In this document: positions 25,701 through 28,200 of the stretch, piece after piece | Layout: the number at the start of each line of letters is the position of its first letter | Position numbering within the stretch: the stretch's first letter is position 1 | From: Bacteroidales bacterium UBA3754 | GTDB taxonomy: Bacteria; Bacteroidota; Bacteroidia; Bacteroidales; UBA1715 | Direction: 5' to 3' | DNA length: 28,200 nucleotides | Assembly: GCA_002371705.1 (NCBI GenBank) | Contig: DFGI01000092.1 | Location: 1 to 28,200, forward strand | The notes under the pieces: model-generated | Seen by the model: the letters and a program-made list of their open reading frames with translations, nothing else | Told to the model about the DNA's origin: nothing | Database searches by the model: none | Made by a program: the position numbers and the translations under genes

Positions 25701-28200
25701 ATCGGAAATCACATATACCACACCATTATTGGAGGGAGTAACAGACATTGTAATATCCGCACTATTTTCGCCAGACTCACAAATTGCTGTTTTACTTGGC
25801 GTTAGCGTAACAACAGGCAACGGATTTACCGTCATTTTTTGTACAGCAACATTCGACGCACAATTTGCATCACTTGTAAACTGGTAGGTCACTTCGTAAT
25901 CACCAGCTGTATGAGTGTTTGGCACAAACTCAGCCGATAATTTCGATTCATTTGTGACGTTTGTCCACGTATATGTTCCATCCAAATCACTTGGAGTAAC
26001 CGTTGCTGTAATAATTTGCGCATCAGATAACGAAACACAATTATCAGCTTTCGTTGTTGATAACGAAACCACAGGAACAGGATTTACCACAATCGAAGCG
26101 GAAGCGTGGCCTTTACAGCCTGCCGCATCAGTTACTTCGACATCCAACGTATATGTGTCAACAGCGGCTGTACTAAGGAATGTAGGATTTGCCATTGTAG
26201 TGGAACTCAAACTGCTTGCCGCAGACCCAGACCAAACTTGCGATGAGAATGTTTGTGCCAATGATACATCAACAGCAGTACCCTCACAAGTTTGTCCGTC
26301 GTTTGACAGAACAATAGTAGCCTCCAATTCATTCAATGTAGTTACGGTTAATTCCTGTAAAGCACTTTCGCAACCATCAACCACCTGACTTACATAATAG
26401 GTTACAGTACCTTCCTTATTTGTTTTTGGTGTTGGAGCTTCACCAAGCGCATTTTTATCAGCATCGTACCAACGAGGTTCAGCAATACCTGTTGCAACCA
26501 ATTGTTTTTCGTCGCCATTCAAACATTGTGAAATGGCAGGAAGATTTGGTGTTGTTGGAGTTTCAACCACCGTAACTTTTAACTCGGCTGGTTTTGATAC
26601 ACACGAATGTTCATCTGTATAAACGTATGTCACAGTAACTTCACCCGGTTGATTGTCAGAACCAATCAACTTCGCCGTTGTAAGAGACTCCATCTGCACT
26701 TTATCCCAATTACCAAGACCTGTGCCATCGCCGCTCACTGTTGCCGTGATTGGCAATTCACCATCTTGACACACAAAATTTTGAGTCGCGCTCAAATCTG
26801 CTGTTGGCAACGGATACACCGTTACACTAGTTCCCTTTTGCGAGCTACAAGAATGTCCATCTGTTACAGTAATAGTCAATTCGTATGTTTTTGTTGCTGT
26901 TTCTGTCGTATTAAATATTGGACTATTGAACTGAACACTATTCAAATGTGCAGCACCAGAGCCTTCCCACACCGATGTGTATGTTTCAACATCAACTTCT
27001 GGCGCCAGTGTCAAATCCGAAGCGGAGCAAACACTATAGGTGTCCTGCATGGTAATTGTAGGCAATGGCAGCACCGTCACGGTAACAGTTTCCGTTGTTG
27101 TACAATACGGTGCATCGGCACCAGTTGCCGTTACCGAAACGACATAGTCACCAACGTCAGCCATGCCAGTCAGTACACCAGAATTTGACACTGTGCCCTT
27201 ATCTGTTTGATATGAAAACGATGTTACCGATGAAGTCACATTATCACTTACATCAACACTTGCCGTACCCAAACAAATTGCCGTAATCGGTGCTATAGAC
27301 AATGTTGGCGATGGTAAATCAATAACTTCAACTTCAGCGGCAGCTCCAACCATCTCACAACCATTATCATCTTTCAACGACAACAATTTATACACACCCC
27401 CCACAGGATTTTCGATAGTATAAACATCCGAATCACTGGTTACTTCGCCCAAAACATTATCGGTAAATGTGAATGGAGCCGTACCCGCGGTAAACGTAAT
27501 AACCACAGGCGTTTTTTCGGTTGATTCAGGACAATAACTTCCGCCACCAGTAATGGTATAAGTAGGATTATCATTCTGAGTCACAGTGACTTCCTCGGTT
27601 GTATAGCTACAACCATCCAACGTAATTTCGCACACATACGTGCCAGCTTCGGCAGAATTCAACGTTTCATCAGTTGAGACCACACCAGAGCCTACGTTCC
27701 ATGCATATTCTGCACCTGTCATATCCAAGGTTGCATCGTCCATTTCGAGAGAAAGGTTTACCGTAGAAGTTTCACCACAGTATGATTCGCTTGATGCTGA
27801 GATAGTTGCAATTGGTTTTGGTTTCACCACAACTGTAATAGCTGCGCGGTCACTTTCGCACGAGCCAGACAATTGAGACACATAATAATATGTATCTTCT
27901 GTTGCGGTAGAACTTGGCGTTGGCGCTGTTGTTGAAGCTGTTCCATCGGTTGCCACCGTGTACCATTGCAATGTGCCATCGGCATCGGCTGTCAATGGAG
28001 CGGCATCGTCACCAAAACACAATTCTACAGGAGAAACAACTGTAGGTGTTGGCAACGAGCCTACCGTCACAGCAATTTCGGCTGGTTCACTTTCGCAGTC
28101 GTCAACTGTTTGTGTCACATAATATGTTGTACTACCAGCAGTCTGAACATCTGGAATTGGAGCATCAGATAACAATACATTCAATTCATCGTACCATTTC
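19752..28200 (-). CDS. Giant modular surface protein with T9SS/gliding-motility C-terminal domain, 5' end beyond window
   Basis: One uninterrupted frame of more than 2,810 codons, open to the right edge: upstream of the TTG at 28184 it continues in frame as KWYDE, so the true start is outside. I count about 31 modules of 77-106 residues and a C-terminal domain. One type is the Ig-like CHU_C-associated repeat (WYDA...YYVSQTVxGCES). The other is PKD-like (PLPxVxL...C...TYTYTDxxGC). Most modules hold two Cys. The composition is acidic and Thr/Ser/Val-rich, as in secreted adhesins. The last 107 residues are a type-B gliding-motility sorting domain. It is probably a surface adhesin or SprB-like filament exported by T9SS; the ligand is unknown. 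The stop is followed by glgB after 67 bp. Confidence 0.93.
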   Translation of the reverse strand, partial: KWYDELNVLLSDAPIPDVQTAGSTTYYVTQTVDDCESEPAEIAVTVGSLPTPTVVSPVELCFGDDAAPLTADADGTLQWYTVATDGTASTTAPTPSSTATEDTYYYVSQLSGSCESDRAAITVVVKPKPIATISASSESYCGETSTVNLSLEMDDATLDMTGAEYAWNVGSGVVSTDETLNSAEAGTYVCEITLDGCSYTTEEVTVTQNDNPTYTITGGGSYCPESTEKTPVVITFTAGTAPFTFTDNVLGEVTSDSDVYTIENPVGGVYKLLSLKDDNGCEMVGAAAEVEVIDLPSPTLSIAPITAICLGTASVDVSDNVTSSVTSFSYQTDKGTVSNSGVLTGMADVGDYVVSVTATGADAPYCTTTETVTVTVLPLPTITMQDTYSVCSASDLTLAPEVDVETYTSVWEGSGAAHLNSVQFNSPIFNTTETATKTYELTITVTDGHSCSSQKGTSVTVYPLPTADLSATQNFVCQDGELPITATVSGDGTGLGNWDKVQMESLTTAKLIGSDNQPGEVTVTYVYTDEHSCVSKPAELKVTVVETPTTPNLPAISQCLNGDEKQLVATGIAEPRWYDADKNALGEAPTPKTNKEGTVTYYVSQVVDGCESALQELTVTTLNELEATIVLSNDGQTCEGTAVDVSLAQTFSSQVWSGSAASSLSSTTMANPTFLSTAAVDTYTLDVEVTDAAGCKGHASASIVVNPVPVVSLSTTKADNCVSLSDAQIITATVTPSDLDGTYTWTNVTNESKLSAEFVPNTHTAGDYEVTYQFTSDANCASNVAVQKMTVNPLPVVTLTPSKTAICESGENSADITMSVTPSNNGVVYVISDNATIADDGTFSASNNAVGTYTVKAVYTDENGCVGESDEKQVTINPLPEVSFVDAPATACYNATNVTLNVSPATSAASKFSFVGTSAAESAVFNPSTSAEGENTITYSFTDANGCQQSATHTIDVIKVLAPTIAAPNPRTVTIDNGVPLDVNTMEAIPNVATDEIIWQLASGVVLGSGDGVAGTQFTSQASSEGIYTYFAKEARMIEGKACYSDSTKATLILSDCNAKSPIVENKNICVGDGTNNEMTVELTAAFAGATDGKKISWFADGDDIENQTPMTDGDATTTWSATVSTADATTFTYYVSEYSESKDCWSYPTPVTVTVNPLPVIEILPPDGYLCYADGTYSAKGTINGVPSTAGTWSVKDVDGADEVTIDSRTGVIDVTSAGKVDGTYTVIYSYTDGFQCANSAELEVAVEYPNIPLSNGYLGLVSKPLPVSIAVDENSLETDVLATDVKWYQSITSQTEETIGTSWTTGDDPAVEHVVTYYLTQTVHGCESEKGTALVQILACPFVKPVIANVNACENDVTVQEFEAQLPATTTVPAQSWIWYDAEKNELSSNNTNTFASNVSTAVNGATQTTTFYVGYTATEPTTQETCPSPLTEVTVTVFALPVIEINDPAKSLCYSDGDVQITARVNGAAASNGAWTVKNDEAEISAYGIFNTKQKGAVDGSYTVIYTYTDPTTNCANSDELIVNVEYPEVPSADDKNLLKSEDDIVLNAQGIEIAENHVGTPNWYVLGVVDSDHSVDWKTPDDPTKVHSSQYYLSQTVNGCESEKYPVTVAVSNCPFRAPVAEQVNACQNAATVDDIVAALPASTSVDATSWIWYDSEMNQLTGSANNYSSDVSTAEAGSTKFYVSYTAIDPNTSLECESTPAEVYVVVRPLPELTFSASNKTLACYDGGDVAWNASVDFHTNGAGSGSWTLDGKENNGITQRGVINPAFFGEETGTHRVTYTYTDGAGCVDSVAENITIQFTPAPLVTDFAALTEQNKTVVVTATPSSNEAEISWYDANNVKKSNNADFETPDNGSVVTHKSYFATQTINSCESVKSEAKVDIIDCPVPKPVIVSPEAICNYDEVPELQATLGVWTSGSRPEGDAEVSFKYYESETGGEPISVTATGVYVPTIDATTAATYVYWVSEYNENVFPAACESKRAKVTLQVKKTEPPTIQASKTAVCYGNDNPSYSAIGQGIVRWHEEEPAYPAESYLSHGNPFVPSFGEVGVHTVWATQVVEGCESEAVSKDFEIFAIPEPPVVESATICEDGVNDTLKATPVENATIAWYANAEMTSVVSKNAKFVPQNQFAGEYKYFATQTVKGCMSDTVSATYTILPLPTIPVVQTEATACDYDETHELSVAEQDGISVAWYATPDTTSLLAVGNTFIHEITKSGTIKYYVRQIENGCVGNYVMAHFNVIPQPQKPNATGDVICEGFEASIYTDGAKDRWYSDEELTDMVGQGYTLMLPEVTQTHTYYVVRENNGCVSETAEAVVEVIPQPSVVIMQDGEEISQIRRCSYDADAAITASVSPKPTADDYMEWFIFPGNIKVKDTDSLLLSEYVNLSSSVTSSNSYTIRAQYSVKNTYKNMYCVSTMDTVKYTTFAKVRQPIVLSKVICQGEEIEPMFAFGTPNVTWISLDGINPPVFQGPKYVFSSQQTSLDTGSYRFQVYDINEETGCYSDTVEVSLTLAPGAETNLFGKDSVCVNTTDSYYTKYNSTSTYNWRLTGNHLNYSKDASSTSVRYVDWVAPGIDTLIVYEQTWAGCEGWDTLVIKVAPYPEPHFTWSMPGSANVIELQDSTIQDSLVSVVDGVEVKENIPYTMYWNYGHFDGDPNAIDKEVPYEQRNFPIREGSYLYGYNCPSLKVVNAFGCSNTTSECVFVNIASSLYIPSAFSPTNPAHSVRNFQPKGFNIEECKVSVYDKWGNLLWYSDEVKDGMFIGSWDGTYNGKMMKSDTYIWKIEAKFLDGQVWDGYDSGNGKKVKYGNVMLIR
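19755..20075 (-). other. T9SS type-B sorting domain (gliding motility-associated C-terminal domain) of the giant protein
   Basis: This covers the last 107 residues. The hallmarks are YIPSAFSPTNP, VSVYDKWGNLLWYS, SWDGTYNGKMMKSDTYIWK and the terminal GNVMLIR, which parallels the usual VTLIR ending. In F. johnsoniae, proteins with this domain (SprB is the model) use T9SS together with a PorP/SprF partner. The stretch before the end (about YDSGNGKKVKY) is more Lys/Gly-rich than I expect for the family. Confidence 0.85.
22536..23351 (-). repeat. Three-module super-repeat, copy C (272 residues)
   Basis: The third unit: (i) NCPFRAPVAEQVNAC, SWIWYDSEMNQL, FYVSYTAIDP; (ii) PLPELTFSASNKTLACYDGG, GSWTLDG, RVTYTYTDGAGC; (iii) TPAPLVTDF, ISWYDANN, YFATQTINSCES. 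Module (i) is closest to copy B. A lone type-(i) module (22221-22535, DCPVPKPVIVSPEAIC) follows as the start of an unfinished fourth unit. Confidence 0.8.
23352..24179 (-). repeat. Three-module super-repeat, copy B (276 residues)
   Basis: This repeats copy A in order: (i) ACPFVKPVIANVNAC, SWIWYDAEKNEL; (ii) ALPVIEINDPAKSLCYSDGD, GAWTVKN, DGSYTVIYTYTD, NCANS; (iii) YPEVPSADD, NWYVLG, YYLSQTVNGCESEK. Similarity to copy A is plain at protein level. Confidence 0.85.
24180..25031 (-). repeat. Three-module super-repeat, copy A (284 residues)
   Basis: Within the giant protein, three modules occur in order: (i) CNAKSPIVENKNIC, YYVSEY; (ii) PLPVIEILPPDGYLCYADG, GTWSVKD, DGTYTVIYSYTDGFQCANS; (iii) YPNIPLSNG, VKWYQS, YYLTQTVHGCESEK. 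The same order recurs in the next two blocks. Confidence 0.8.

Noticed and set aside
28182..28184. TTG at 28184 as the start of the giant gene
   Set aside because: The frame stays open upstream to the window edge and encodes KWYDE, the normal middle of an Ig-like module, so the gene simply continues beyond the window.
19752..28200. Possibility that the repetitive region is a CRISPR array or a DNA satellite
   Set aside because: Repeat units are about 250-850 bp, diverged in DNA, and keep one open reading frame; this is protein module repetition.

Overview
The window reads as chromosome of a Bacteroidetes bacterium, most likely order Bacteroidales. The evidence is a complete type IX secretion (T9SS) core cluster, a Bacteroidetes-restricted DUF4290 gene beside murA, promoters of the TTTG/TAnnTTTG type rather than -35/-10 type, AT-rich spacers and Bacteroidetes-style surface proteins. 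Genus and species cannot be told from sequence reading alone.

Layout, left to right. (1) The 3' part of a tRNA-Lys(CTT) runs in from the left edge and is followed by a strong, probably bidirectional terminator. (2) A minus-strand unit follows: an M23 peptidase lipoprotein, a UvrD/PcrA helicase, DUF4290 and murA, with gaps of 2 to 30 bp between genes. (3) Upstream of it, and separated by a clear terminator, lies the minus-strand T9SS operon porP/sprF-gldK-gldL-gldM-gldN (porP-K-L-M-N). (4) Next is a minus-strand unit of an RsmI-like methyltransferase, a START-like protein, an LptF/G permease and a YqeY protein. (5) A plus-strand plsC converges on a minus-strand membrane-anchored LytTR regulator. 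The regulator has a near-perfect Bacteroidetes promoter and is divergent from a CAP-domain lipoprotein. (6) A minus-strand eukaryote-like glycogen branching enzyme follows. (7) The last 8.4 kb is the 3' end of one giant minus-strand gene, still open at the right edge. It encodes about 31 Ig/PKD-like modules and ends in a gliding-motility/T9SS type-B sorting domain.

How it fits together: GldK/L/M/N and PorP form the periplasmic ring, inner-membrane motor and outer-membrane attachment parts of T9SS. The giant modular protein carries the C-terminal signal such a system exports, so machine and a probable substrate sit within about 8 kb of each other. LptF/G (LPS export), PlsC (phospholipid synthesis), MurA and the M23 peptidase are envelope-building functions that give the region a cell-surface theme.

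No mobile element, CRISPR array, rRNA or prophage was seen. There is no gene-free stretch over 300 bp; the longest is about 190 bp, upstream of the CAP lipoprotein. I did not find a convincing new multi-gene system. The most unusual items are a three-module super-repeat inside the giant surface protein, a MurA with Asp in place of the fosfomycin-reactive Cys, and an M23 peptidase with an altered zinc-ligand motif.
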